Shown piece after piece: positions 42,485-51,172 of a stretch of DNA of 64,000 nt (its first letter is position 1; each line of letters starts with the position of its first letter). Under the pieces are notes generated by a model. The model had not been told where the DNA came from and made no database searches. It saw nothing but the letters and a program-made list of their open reading frames with translations. Source of the DNA: Pirellulales bacterium (lineage in GTDB: Bacteria; Planctomycetota; Planctomycetia; Pirellulales; JALHPA01). The stretch covers positions 23,716 to 87,715 of the forward strand of contig JANRLT010000067.1 in assembly GCA_033762255.1 (NCBI GenBank). The letters run 5' to 3'. Both the position numbers and the translations under genes were made by a program.

Positions 42485-44359
42485 TTAGTGATTCCAACGG
42501 AATTCCGTGGAATTTAGCAGTGTCCAGTACAGGTCATAAACTAGTTGCGCGCGGCCCAAAGCGGCCTCTCGCTCGGCCCAGACACTGGCAAAATAGTCCG
42601 CCTCGGCCGGGGTGGGGCGGCGCGTGAGCAGGGTTAAAAACGTGATCTCAATTGCCTGACGATGGTCCTTGGACAAACGGGCAATCCGGGCCGAGCCGTT
42701 CAAAAATTCCGGCGCGATCACTTCCCGGACAAGGTTGCCATTCATCAGGAGTAGGCTTTGCGGAATGGTGCCGCCGCTTTCGGATAGTTCGTCGGAGCCA
42801 GCGTCGCCATAGCGCTGCACAAAATCCCGTTCGCGAAAAAATCGGATGAGCCGCGTCAACAGGTGGGATTGATCATCAATCGTGCCCAAGGTTCCCGCTT
42901 GCACCAGACTACCGATGATTTGTTCGGGACGCAGGCGAATCAAGGGAAATTCGGCCCAGACCTGCTGAGGCTCAACTTGCAAGGCGTGAAGCTGTTGATT
43001 GTCATTCGCGTCGCCCGCGATCATTGCATCCTGGTCGGATCCATCCGCCGCTGTCTGGCTTCGGCTTTCACGTTGAAAAACCTGAGTGGCCGCAATCACG
43101 CGAAACAATCTCTGCAGGTCGTAATCATGGCGAGCAAAGTCCCGGGCAAGCGTGTCTAGTACTTGCTCCGCGCCGGCAAGGGATGATGCGGGCGATTCTT
43201 CGTCCTCGAGTAAGTCGTCGGCATTATTGGGGGATTGGGCCGAGTAATTTTCGGATTCCGTCGTAGTCACGGATTTTTCAAAAGGGAGGTTTTCAGGGGG
43301 AATGTCATCCACGGGGTCCACCAGTGGTTTGCCAAACATAAGCCCCCAGGCGCGGTTGGCAATGGCCCTTGGAAAGGCGGGATTGTCACGGTGTGTTACC
43401 CACGTTGCTAGTTGATCGCGGCGGGTGCCATCGGCGGGGAGCCAATCATGGCCAAACGGGACGCCCGGTTCCACGCCGCGCTGTTGGCCAGTCTTGAGGT
43501 CGTCCACCTGGTAGACAAAATTTGGATCGTCATAGATTCCCGAAAAACCCATCCGTGCCTGCCCTAAAAAGGCCGACATTCCCTGATAGCCGGCCTGTGT
43601 CCAGCGTTCATCAAAGGGGTGGTTGTGGCATTCGGCGCAGTCCATCCGAATTCCCAAAAACGCCCGCGAGATCCGCGATGTCAGCAGATTCGCCTTGGGT
43701 GTCTTGCTTTCGTCGTCGTTATCAATCGTGACCGTCAAAAAATTGACCGCTGGCTTTTCCGTCCAGATGCCCTTAGCGGTAATGAGCTCGCGCACGATTT
43801 CATCCAACGGGCGGTTCGCCTGAAATTGTTGGCTGACCCAGTTCACAAACAAGCGGCGGCGAAACAAGATAAACGGGCCATCCTCCACCCCCACCCAAGC
43901 GCGGGCAAAGCGTTCCGCCGTATAGTCGGCGTAGCGGCGATCGGCAAAGATGTCGGCCAGCCACCAGTTGAGACGTTCCTTGGGAGGGAGGGATTCGAAA
44001 TTGCGAATTTCCTCCAGCGAGGGTATCGTTCCCCGCAGCGCCAACGAGAGCCGCCGCATCACCAACAGGTCGTTCGCCGGCGGGGCGGGCGTAATATGGG
44101 CATGATTTTTCCAGCCCGCGGCCATTTGCTGGTCGATTAGGGAGGCCGTCAGTTGAATCTGGTTGAGCGTTTTTTCCGAGGGAAGACCAGACTTTGGCAG
44201 GCGGGATTGGGGTTCGCGTTGGGGGACCAGCGCGCTTCCTAGCGCCGTGGCCATGAGCAGCACCACGCCAAAAAATACCGCCAAACGCTGGTAACGTTGG
44301 GGTTTGGCGGAGGTCGTGGCGTCCTCCGGCGGATTGACTGGCGGTATCAGTGAAGGCAT
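42485..44359 (-). CDS. DUF1549/DUF1553 membrane-anchored protein
   Basis: A 624-residue protein. One hydrophobic segment (about residues 26-44, RLAVFFGVVLLMATALGSAL) anchors or exports it. DUF1549 features are LLVMRRLSLALRGTIPSLEE, then YTAERFARAWVG and a CAECHNHPFDERW heme-type CxxCH. DUF1553 features are FPRAIANRAWGLMFGKPLVD and RLFRVIAATQVFQRE, then FLTLLTRRPTPAEADYF. Unlike the 8483-12040 protein it has no N-terminal cytochrome c domains. The start at 44359 (AGGG eight bases upstream) is preferred; in-frame ATG and TTG codons lie up to 44428. It forms an operon with the following DUF1501 gene. Confidence 0.86.
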   Translation of the reverse strand: MPSLIPPVNPPEDATTSAKPQRYQRLAVFFGVVLLMATALGSALVPQREPQSRLPKSGLPSEKTLNQIQLTASLIDQQMAAGWKNHAHITPAPPANDLLVMRRLSLALRGTIPSLEEIRNFESLPPKERLNWWLADIFADRRYADYTAERFARAWVGVEDGPFILFRRRLFVNWVSQQFQANRPLDEIVRELITAKGIWTEKPAVNFLTVTIDNDDESKTPKANLLTSRISRAFLGIRMDCAECHNHPFDERWTQAGYQGMSAFLGQARMGFSGIYDDPNFVYQVDDLKTGQQRGVEPGVPFGHDWLPADGTRRDQLATWVTHRDNPAFPRAIANRAWGLMFGKPLVDPVDDIPPENLPFEKSVTTTESENYSAQSPNNADDLLEDEESPASSLAGAEQVLDTLARDFARHDYDLQRLFRVIAATQVFQRESRSQTAADGSDQDAMIAGDANDNQQLHALQVEPQQVWAEFPLIRLRPEQIIGSLVQAGTLGTIDDQSHLLTRLIRFFRERDFVQRYGDAGSDELSESGGTIPQSLLLMNGNLVREVIAPEFLNGSARIARLSKDHRQAIEITFLTLLTRRPTPAEADYFASVWAEREAALGRAQLVYDLYWTLLNSTEFRWNH

Positions 44360-44771
44360 GTCAAGTACCCTATAGCGATGCTTTTCCACCCTCTCGCGGG
44401 AACTCATACCCGCCAGCGGGGAAAACAAGTTGCCTGCGAATTACGGGTAAAATTCTTATAAATCCGGCCCATCCGTGAAACTTTGTCGCCCCGTTACCTA
44501 GTATGACAAACAGTGGAGGGAATTCCTGATTGGGGATATCGTTCCAACACCATTATTTTCGCCCGGGAACACCAAATCTTACCAGTCGTCGGGCGAATAA
44601 GTTTCAGCCGCGTGTCCGGCAAACGATTTGGTCTCTTCCCATCCCGCGGATTACAATACGGTTTGACGCGGTCCTGTGATTGTGCCGATTTTTATGACTG
44701 GGTAAAGATTTTTATGACTGGGTAAAGAAGAAAACCCATTAACCAGCATTTTTTTCCGCTTGAGGCCGTTT
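44360..44771. other. Divergent intergenic region with a 20-base tandem duplication
   Basis: About 410 bases without a gene. A perfect 20-base tandem repeat (GATTTTTATGACTGGGTAAA) occupies 44687-44706 and 44707-44726, close upstream of the + strand membrane-protein gene. It may be a duplicated regulatory site or a recent slippage event. Confidence 0.55.
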
Positions 44772-46157
44772 ATGTCTAGCACCCTGGGGAATTATTGGAA
44801 GTTGGGCCGATGGTGGAATGGAGGGGCGGGTCCGCTAGGGGCTAAAAACCGGCAATTGCAAAAAAATCGTCCCTTACCCCACCTCGCCGTGGCAAATCCC
44901 CTGACCGCTCCTCCGCCGACAATTGCTCCCACCGGCACGGGGGACATCTATTTGGCGGAATTAACCGAAGAGCCGCCAATTTTAGCGGAACTGGTGGCCG
45001 ACCAGCCTGTCATCACCGCGGAATTGGTGGGTAACACGGCCGCCACGCGAGTTACCTTTTGGCGGATGTTGGGCTGGTTCTGGATGACCATCGGGAATGC
45101 GGCGGAATGGGTCTTTGGGCTGTTTTCGCTGGTGTTTATCTTGTCGGTGGTGGCGGTGATTCCCGTATTGCAATTATTAACTCTAGGCTATCTGCTGGAA
45201 TCGAGCGCGCGGGTAGCCCGATCGGGCCGGTTGCGCGATGGATTTATCGGTATTCGCCAGGGGGCAAAACTAGGCGGAATTTTAATTGCTTTGGGTATTG
45301 CCTGGCTGCCGCTGCGGCTCATTTCGCAAATGCAATACGAGGCACAATTGATCGATCCGGCCAATCCCTCGACCCGCAACCTGACGATTATATTGGTTCT
45401 GTTGTTGATCGCGCTGAGCGTGCATTTTTATGGAGCATTTTTGCGGGGGGGAAGGCTGCGGGATTTTTTGCTTCCCGCGCGGCCGATCAAGCTTTGGCGG
45501 CGCATCACCCGGCCAAATGCCTGGAACGATTCCCTGGACGCGGTTTGGAATTTTGTCATTGGGCTGCGCTTGCCGTACTTTTTTTGGCTGGGAGCGCGGG
45601 GCTTTGCGGGGACGCTCATCTGGCTGGCCATTCCCGTGACGATGATTTTGATCGGCCGGAACGCGCCGCTAGTTGGTTGGTTGGGGGGGATCTCCACGGC
45701 GGTGGTGCTGACGTGGCTGCCGTTTTTGCAAACGCATTTTGCCGTGGAAAATCGGTGGCGGGCCATGTTTGAATGGCGCCGCGTGCGGCGGCTCTATTGT
45801 CATGCGCCGGTGGCCTGGACGTTTGGTTTGTTCTTGCTGCTTGCGCTCACGCCGCTCTTTTTTGCCATGCAGGCGGAGTTGTTGGATACGGAAATTATCT
45901 GGTTTTTTAGTATGATCATGATCTTTGCCATGTGGCCCGGACGGTTCATGATCGGCTGGGGCATGGGCCGGGCGCTGCGGCATCCGGACTATCGCTGGTT
46001 TGGGTTTCGTTATGCGGGACGATTGGCCATGTTTGCCATCGCGGCGGCTTACACCGGTTTTCAGTATTTAACCCAATTCACGACGTGGTATGGCGGGCTA
46101 AATTTATATCTTCAACCGGCATTTCTCATTCCCGCGCCGTTCCTGGGGGGAAGTTGA
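44772..46157 (+). CDS. DUF4013-like multi-pass membrane protein
   Basis: A 461-residue integral membrane protein. After a cytoplasmic 95-residue start, about eight to ten helices follow, for example LFSLVFILSVVAVIPVLQLL with TLGYLLESSARVARSG, GGILIALGIAWLPLRLIS, LTIILVLLLIALSVHFYGAF, TLIWLAIPVTMILIG and FGLFLLLALTPLFFAMQAEL. The LLxLGYLLExxxRvarsG pattern is characteristic of DUF4013-type planctomycete membrane proteins. Its function is unknown. The ATG at 44772 was preferred over TTG 44760. Confidence 0.7.
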   Translation: MSSTLGNYWKLGRWWNGGAGPLGAKNRQLQKNRPLPHLAVANPLTAPPPTIAPTGTGDIYLAELTEEPPILAELVADQPVITAELVGNTAATRVTFWRMLGWFWMTIGNAAEWVFGLFSLVFILSVVAVIPVLQLLTLGYLLESSARVARSGRLRDGFIGIRQGAKLGGILIALGIAWLPLRLISQMQYEAQLIDPANPSTRNLTIILVLLLIALSVHFYGAFLRGGRLRDFLLPARPIKLWRRITRPNAWNDSLDAVWNFVIGLRLPYFFWLGARGFAGTLIWLAIPVTMILIGRNAPLVGWLGGISTAVVLTWLPFLQTHFAVENRWRAMFEWRRVRRLYCHAPVAWTFGLFLLLALTPLFFAMQAELLDTEIIWFFSMIMIFAMWPGRFMIGWGMGRALRHPDYRWFGFRYAGRLAMFAIAAAYTGFQYLTQFTTWYGGLNLYLQPAFLIPAPFLGGS

Positions 46158-46163
46158 CTAGGT

Positions 46164-46871
46164 CTACTCCTCCGCTGCCAGCACTTTGATCCGCGCGTGG
46201 CGGATCAGGACTGGCTCGTTATTTCGACTAAGATGCTGAAAGCCGATATGCCCCGATAGTGGCCGGTCCTTGATCGACGGGGCGTCGCTGCCATCGTGCC
46301 GCTTGGTCGGTTGATCCATTTTGCCCAGGTCCAGGTCGTGGATCTGTTCATCATTCAGGGTGGCGGTCAATTTTTTCCCGCGCAATTCAATGCGGACACG
46401 ATTCCATTTGGTCGGCTGATACACTTGCTTGGCCGGTGCCTGGGCCCGATAGAGCGCGCCCGTGATTTCCGCTTCGTTCGCGGCGGGGTTGTAGCGTTGG
46501 TCGGCGATTTGAAACTCCAACGCCACAAACGCCGGGTCATCCTTTAGCGGGGCGCGCAGGGCGACGCCGCTGTTACCGACTTCCGTTAATTTTATTTCAA
46601 ATTCCAGGATAAAATCGCTGTACTTTTGCTCGCTCATGAGCCAAGTCCCCCGCTCTTGGCCCGGCTGCAGCACTCCGTCCTTTACCGTCCAGGCGGTGTT
46701 CCCTTCGGCTTTTTTGCCCAGGTCATCCCAGGCCCGGACGGTCCAACCGGTGGGTATGCCATCCGTAGGAAACAGCGGTTCAAAATCTTGTTGGCCCCGC
46801 GCATGATTCGCGGCCAGCAAACAAATCAGCCCCAAGTAATAGCCGGTAAAAATCCAGCGGCAACACGGCAT
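46164..46871 (-). CDS. Exported DUF1080 (3-keto-disaccharide hydrolase domain) protein
   Basis: A 235-residue protein with a signal peptide (WIFTGYYLGLICLLAANHAR) and one DUF1080 beta-sandwich. The fold is marked by EPLFPTDGIPTGWTVRAW, WTVKDGVLQPGQERGTWLMS, YSDFILEFEIKLTEVGNSGV, WNRVRIELRGKKLTATLNDE and SGHIGFQHLSRNNEPVLIRH. Some members hydrolyse 3-ketodisaccharides, others only bind sugars. A GGTGGAG sequence precedes ATG 46871. It is convergent with the DUF4013-like gene, six bases between stops. Confidence 0.87.
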   Translation of the reverse strand: MPCCRWIFTGYYLGLICLLAANHARGQQDFEPLFPTDGIPTGWTVRAWDDLGKKAEGNTAWTVKDGVLQPGQERGTWLMSEQKYSDFILEFEIKLTEVGNSGVALRAPLKDDPAFVALEFQIADQRYNPAANEAEITGALYRAQAPAKQVYQPTKWNRVRIELRGKKLTATLNDEQIHDLDLGKMDQPTKRHDGSDAPSIKDRPLSGHIGFQHLSRNNEPVLIRHARIKVLAAEE

Positions 46872-47054
46872 CGCTCCACCTCAAATTTCAAATGTTTGCT
46901 TGGACGGGTATGTCACGCCAGCATAAAGCCCAGGGCGCAAAGTTTCAAACCAAGCGCGAAAGAGTAGATGAATTCCCGGCAAAATCAGCGATTTTCTTGA
47001 CGCTAGGGGGTTTCTCCGGTACGCTTGAAGTATCTTTTCTAAAAAGGGTTATCT

Positions 47055-48698
47055 ATGCCAGGCTTTTGGTCGCGGTTGGTCGTCGGCACTCTGTGCGGCT
47101 TGTTTTTGGTTGCTTGGTGCGGCATGCCGCAATCCAGCGTCAGGGGCGCTACCCCTGAAAGCCCCGATGTTAAAAGCATGCTTGCCAAGGCAATGAAGTA
47201 CCTGGAAAAGTCCAGTGACGAACGTCTGGGGGGAAAATGCCTCATTGGGTTGGTCTTTGTCAAAAATGGCAAAGGAGAAGACCATCCCAAGGTAAAAGAA
47301 GCGGTCGAGGCCTGTCTGGCGGCCACCCAGGGTGAGCCGGAGCAAATCAACCCGGATATTTACAGCACGGGGTTGGCGACGATCTTTCTTTGTAATCTCA
47401 ATCCCTACAAGTACCGCGAGCAAATCGAAAAACTGCTCAAGTCCATGACCCTGCGCCAAAAAGCGTGTGGCGGATGGGGATATCCGGGGGAAGAGCTGGG
47501 GGACACCTCGATGACGCAGTATGGCGCCCTGAGCATTTGGGAAGCAACCAAGGTTGGGTTTAACGTTCCCGAGGAAGTCATAGAAAACACCGCCATCTGG
47601 CTCATTCGCATCCAGGACCCTTCGGGCGGCTGGCCTTATAAGGGGACACACGAAGGGACCATGACCGAATCCGGCAAGTATAAACGCATCAACCAGGGAA
47701 AAGAAATCTTTTTGGGGGTGACAACCGCCTCGCTGGGAGTGTCGTTTATTTGCGCGGACCTGTTGGGGATTATCACCGTTGTCCCGCGCGAGGACGACCC
47801 GAACTTTCCCACAGCGCTGATCCCCGTGGTGGATGACGCCCTTCCCCCCAATCCCAATCAGCGCGTGGACGCCCAATTGCTAAAAAAAGCCCAAGAGGAC
47901 GGGCGTACCTGGTTTCGCAATAAATTCGAGATTAAGCCCAACCGCTTTCCGCACTATTACCTGTACGCGCTGGAACGCTACCAAAGTTTTGCCGAGGCGG
48001 CGGAGGGAAATTTCGTGAAAGAACCCAATTGGTACAACGTGGGGGTCGCCCATCTTAAAAAGACCCAAAAAGAGGACGGCAGTTGGAAGGAAGACTTGGA
48101 TGATCCTATCGACACGGCCTTTGCCTGCTTGTTTTTGCTTCGTTCCACCAAAAAAAGCATTGAAAAGGCGCGTGAATTTGGGGCGGGTAAATTAGCGGGA
48201 GGAAATCGCCTGCCGACGGATGTCAAGGACGCGACCGTGCGCGATCAAAAAGTCGTGCGCCCGTTGGGAAACATCAGCCCCGCGCAATTGCAAACATTGA
48301 TCCTCGACTCCGAACGTCCGGAGTTTGCCGCGCTGTTGGATCACGTGCCTGAATTAGCCGCCCGCCTGCAAAACGAGCTCACCCCCCAAAAAACTCCTCT
48401 CATCGACGGCCTGATTGCCAAATTTCCCGAAACCACGATTGATAGCAAGATCTTGATTTTGCGCATTTTGGGGGAAAGCGATCAATTGCGGCATGTGGGG
48501 GTTTTGATTCGCGCCCTGGAAGACGTCAATCTGCAGGTCCGCCGCGAAGCCCTGGATAATTTAGAACGGCTGACAAAACGGGTCTCGGTGGCTGGTCCCC
48601 AGGCCCTGGGCGATCCATCCAAACACGCCGCCTTGGTTGCGGATTGGCAAGCGTGGCACGCGCGATTGCAAAACGACGAGCCGGGGGCCAGGCCCTGA
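47055..48698 (+). CDS. Exported terpene-cyclase-like alpha/alpha-toroid protein
   Basis: A 547-residue protein with an N-terminal signal peptide (LVVGTLCGLFLVAWCGM). Residues about 35-390 form prenyltransferase/squalene-cyclase-type helical repeats, with KACGGWGYPGEELGDTSMTQ, WLIRIQDPSGGWPYKG and KKTQKEDGSWKEDLDDPIDT showing the QxxDGSW-like motifs. The catalytic DxDD of true cyclases is not seen, so it is probably a structural or binding protein. The C-terminus has HEAT-like helices (LRHVGVLIRALEDVNLQVRR). AGGG lies before ATG 47055. It opens a run of five co-directional envelope genes. Confidence 0.8.
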   Translation: MPGFWSRLVVGTLCGLFLVAWCGMPQSSVRGATPESPDVKSMLAKAMKYLEKSSDERLGGKCLIGLVFVKNGKGEDHPKVKEAVEACLAATQGEPEQINPDIYSTGLATIFLCNLNPYKYREQIEKLLKSMTLRQKACGGWGYPGEELGDTSMTQYGALSIWEATKVGFNVPEEVIENTAIWLIRIQDPSGGWPYKGTHEGTMTESGKYKRINQGKEIFLGVTTASLGVSFICADLLGIITVVPREDDPNFPTALIPVVDDALPPNPNQRVDAQLLKKAQEDGRTWFRNKFEIKPNRFPHYYLYALERYQSFAEAAEGNFVKEPNWYNVGVAHLKKTQKEDGSWKEDLDDPIDTAFACLFLLRSTKKSIEKAREFGAGKLAGGNRLPTDVKDATVRDQKVVRPLGNISPAQLQTLILDSERPEFAALLDHVPELAARLQNELTPQKTPLIDGLIAKFPETTIDSKILILRILGESDQLRHVGVLIRALEDVNLQVRREALDNLERLTKRVSVAGPQALGDPSKHAALVADWQAWHARLQNDEPGARP

Positions 48699-48837
48699 TT
48701 TTTCCAGTCAACTCGCCCGCATAGTGACAAAAAAGCCGGATTCCCGGTCGTTAACCATATTAGCGGCGCGTCAGGGGAATTATAATAAACGTGTGTGGCC
48801 CGCTTACCATGCACGGTTTTTCCCGATCTTTTCCGCC

Positions 48838-49752
48838 ATGGCAGATTCGACTTCCCTTGACCCTTTGGCCTCGGTGGGCGCTGCTTCCTCGTCCGCGCCG
48901 GTAATTCCCGCGCGGCCAAGCCAGCGCGGGTCGGCCGCGCGCAGTCAAACTCTTTGGGCCGGAGTGGCGGCGGTGGCCTTGGCGGTATTGGCGGTGGTGG
49001 CCTATTTTTACTGGCCGCGCACCTCGGCGCAAATTGGCCCCCGCACAACCGTGGATACCCCGCCTCCCTTGCAGTCCAGCCTATCGGCGGTGCGCAAACC
49101 GACCTGGGGGGAAGAATCCATCGTGGCGGACAGCGTTTGGAAACGCTATTTAAACGCCGCCGACAACAACGACATTCCCAAATTAGCAGGGCAGATTGCC
49201 CTGTATGACGATCCGTGGCGTAGCGAGCGGTGGCTGATCGAGTTTCCCCCGGGACTAACCGCCGAAAAATATGCCAGCCAACTGGACGCATTAAAAATAG
49301 AGATCGGACTGGTGGAGCCGAGCGGCAAAATCACTTATTTGACGGATATCAAAAACAAAACGCCCAAGTCGCGTAAAGGGGAACTGGCGGCCGAACGCCG
49401 CTTTTATATGTTATGGAACGCGGGTGAACTGGCGGTGGCGGATAAGCAGCTATTTCAAGCGGCCAAGGTGAATCCCCAGGGAAAAATCGCGGCTCACTTT
49501 TTTCCCGTGGAATTGGAAAACGCGATGCGGGAAGCGGAAATTGCGTTTGCGGCGGGACGCCCCTTGACAGATATCCGTAAAACCACATTTCAAATTGCCT
49601 CCACGGAGACAAAATTTGCGATGGTTGTCGCCCGCCAGGAATACCAGGATGGCCAAGTTCGCGAGGCCGCCGCGCAGGCCGCCAAGCTACGCCCCGCGCC
49701 GCCACCCCCCCAGGTGGCTCCTCCCGCGGATCCACCTCCGGCGGAAAACTAA
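48838..49752 (+). CDS. Single-pass membrane protein of the 47-55 kb cluster
   Basis: A 304-residue protein. An Ala/Ser/Pro-rich start (1-37) is followed by a transmembrane helix at about 39-58 (LWAGVAAVALAVLAVVAYFY), then an extracytoplasmic region. That region includes WKRYLNAADNNDIPKLAGQI, YDDPWRSERWLIEFPPGLTA and a segment LDALKIEIGLVEPSGKITYL. The C-terminus is Pro/Ala-rich. I know similar genes next to terpene-cyclase-like proteins in planctomycetes, without a known role. ATG 48838 fits the hydrophobic segment; a longer in-frame start at 48637 lies inside the previous gene. Confidence 0.72.
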   Translation: MADSTSLDPLASVGAASSSAPVIPARPSQRGSAARSQTLWAGVAAVALAVLAVVAYFYWPRTSAQIGPRTTVDTPPPLQSSLSAVRKPTWGEESIVADSVWKRYLNAADNNDIPKLAGQIALYDDPWRSERWLIEFPPGLTAEKYASQLDALKIEIGLVEPSGKITYLTDIKNKTPKSRKGELAAERRFYMLWNAGELAVADKQLFQAAKVNPQGKIAAHFFPVELENAMREAEIAFAAGRPLTDIRKTTFQIASTETKFAMVVARQEYQDGQVREAAAQAAKLRPAPPPPQVAPPADPPPAEN

Positions 49753-49810
49753 CCCCCCTGTACGTGATCTTTCCCTGACCATTGATCTTTGTGGATAAGT
49801 TGGAACAGGC

Positions 49811-51172
49811 ATGTCGGCCACCGAGTTAGTCAATTTGCTGGAAGAGCGGAATCTGGTCGCCGGGGCGATCATCGCGCAACTGCGCGGCCAGATTCAACAA
49901 AGCCCGCGCGCCATCCCCCCCGCGCAAGTGATTAAGGTGCTGGTGGATCGGAATCTGCTTAGCCCGCTTTTGGCTCAACAATTGACGGATGAGTTTCGCC
50001 AGCGGCATGGCGAAAACTCAGCCGCGACACCGGCACTGGCCGACACGCGCGGGGGACTGGGGGCGATCACCGCGCCCACGGCTAAACCGACCCAGCGCGC
50101 ACTTTCCCCCGCCGAGGACCTTGGCTTGGCCCCGATGGAAGGGGAAAAAACATCCTCCGCGCGACCCGCCGCGTCATCCGCAAAATCGGCGTCCGCCGCC
50201 AAAAGTCCTCCTCCTTCGGGTGCCAAAGGGAACGCCCCTTCCATGGCCAAAGCCGTGCCCGGAACCGCCGCGGTCGCGCCTGGCCAAAAAACAATAAAGC
50301 AACCCGCCGCGGCCAAAATTGGCTCTGAACTTGATGATTTGGACGCCGGTTTGGGGGGGAACTTGTCCAGTGATCCCTTGGCGGCGGATCCCTTATCAGG
50401 GGTGGCGAACACGGCTCAAATGCCGGGACCTTTGCCCGTCTCCCGCGCGCCCTCGGGGCCGAACTGGCTGCTGGTGGGGGGATTGGCCGGAATGGCGGCG
50501 CTCTTGCTGGGGGGGATCATTTTTTTGGCCACGCGGGGTGACGAAACCACCGCCTGGAACGAAGTCAAAAAATTGTACGATCAAAATGACGCCACGGCGG
50601 GGGATGCCTTGCGCCAATTTGTCGCCACGTATCCCCAACATCCCCAAGTCGGCGCGGCGCAGGTTTATCTAGCCGGGTATGCCTTGGCGGAAATTCCCAA
50701 GGCGAATCGCCCTCTCCGCGAAAAAGCCCAAGAGATCGTGGCGGTTTTGCGACCCCTGGCGGTGGAACCGGCCATCACCGAAATCACGGGGAAGCTGGAA
50801 AAACTGTTGCCGGACACGCTGCGCCAATTGTTGGGGACGCTGGATCCCGCCACGGTCAATGTCGAACAATTGCAAACTGCCGGTCAATTGTTCGCGCTGT
50901 ATGCCGATGCGCGGGTGATACCTTATGAAAAGCGAAATTGGCCGCAATTTGACCTGCTAGAAGAACAATACGCGCAGTTGCTGCGCGCCTCCCAGCGCAA
51001 CGCCGCCTGGCGGGAAACACGGGGGGAAGTGGAAGCTTTGCTCAAGTCGGGCCAGGGGGACGCAGCGCGTGGTAAAGCCGCCGCGTTGCTAAACCGCTTT
51101 CCCGAATTAGCCGTTTTGCCCGAATGGAAAATTTGGCAAACGCAACTTTCGGCAGCGAAAGGAAGTTCGTGA
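49811..51172 (+). CDS. Membrane protein with planctomycete N-terminal helical domain
   Basis: A 453-residue protein. Residues 1-65 (SATELVNLLEERNLVAGAII, then VIKVLVDRNLLSPLLAQQL) are a helical domain also seen at the start of some planctomycete kinases and scaffold proteins. A long Ala/Pro/Lys linker (66-210) follows, then a transmembrane helix at about 219-241 (LLVGGLAGMAALLLGGIIFL). The C-terminal 200 residues are TPR-like helices (LYDQNDATAGDALRQFVATY). Its stop overlaps the next start (TGATG), indicating coupling. The topology suggests a link between a cytoplasmic partner and an envelope complex. Confidence 0.72.
   Translation: MSATELVNLLEERNLVAGAIIAQLRGQIQQSPRAIPPAQVIKVLVDRNLLSPLLAQQLTDEFRQRHGENSAATPALADTRGGLGAITAPTAKPTQRALSPAEDLGLAPMEGEKTSSARPAASSAKSASAAKSPPPSGAKGNAPSMAKAVPGTAAVAPGQKTIKQPAAAKIGSELDDLDAGLGGNLSSDPLAADPLSGVANTAQMPGPLPVSRAPSGPNWLLVGGLAGMAALLLGGIIFLATRGDETTAWNEVKKLYDQNDATAGDALRQFVATYPQHPQVGAAQVYLAGYALAEIPKANRPLREKAQEIVAVLRPLAVEPAITEITGKLEKLLPDTLRQLLGTLDPATVNVEQLQTAGQLFALYADARVIPYEKRNWPQFDLLEEQYAQLLRASQRNAAWRETRGEVEALLKSGQGDAARGKAAALLNRFPELAVLPEWKIWQTQLSAAKGSS

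Noticed and set aside
47055..48698. Functional squalene-hopene cyclase
   Set aside because: The catalytic DxDD motif is not visible, a signal peptide is present, and the neighbours are envelope proteins rather than terpene enzymes.
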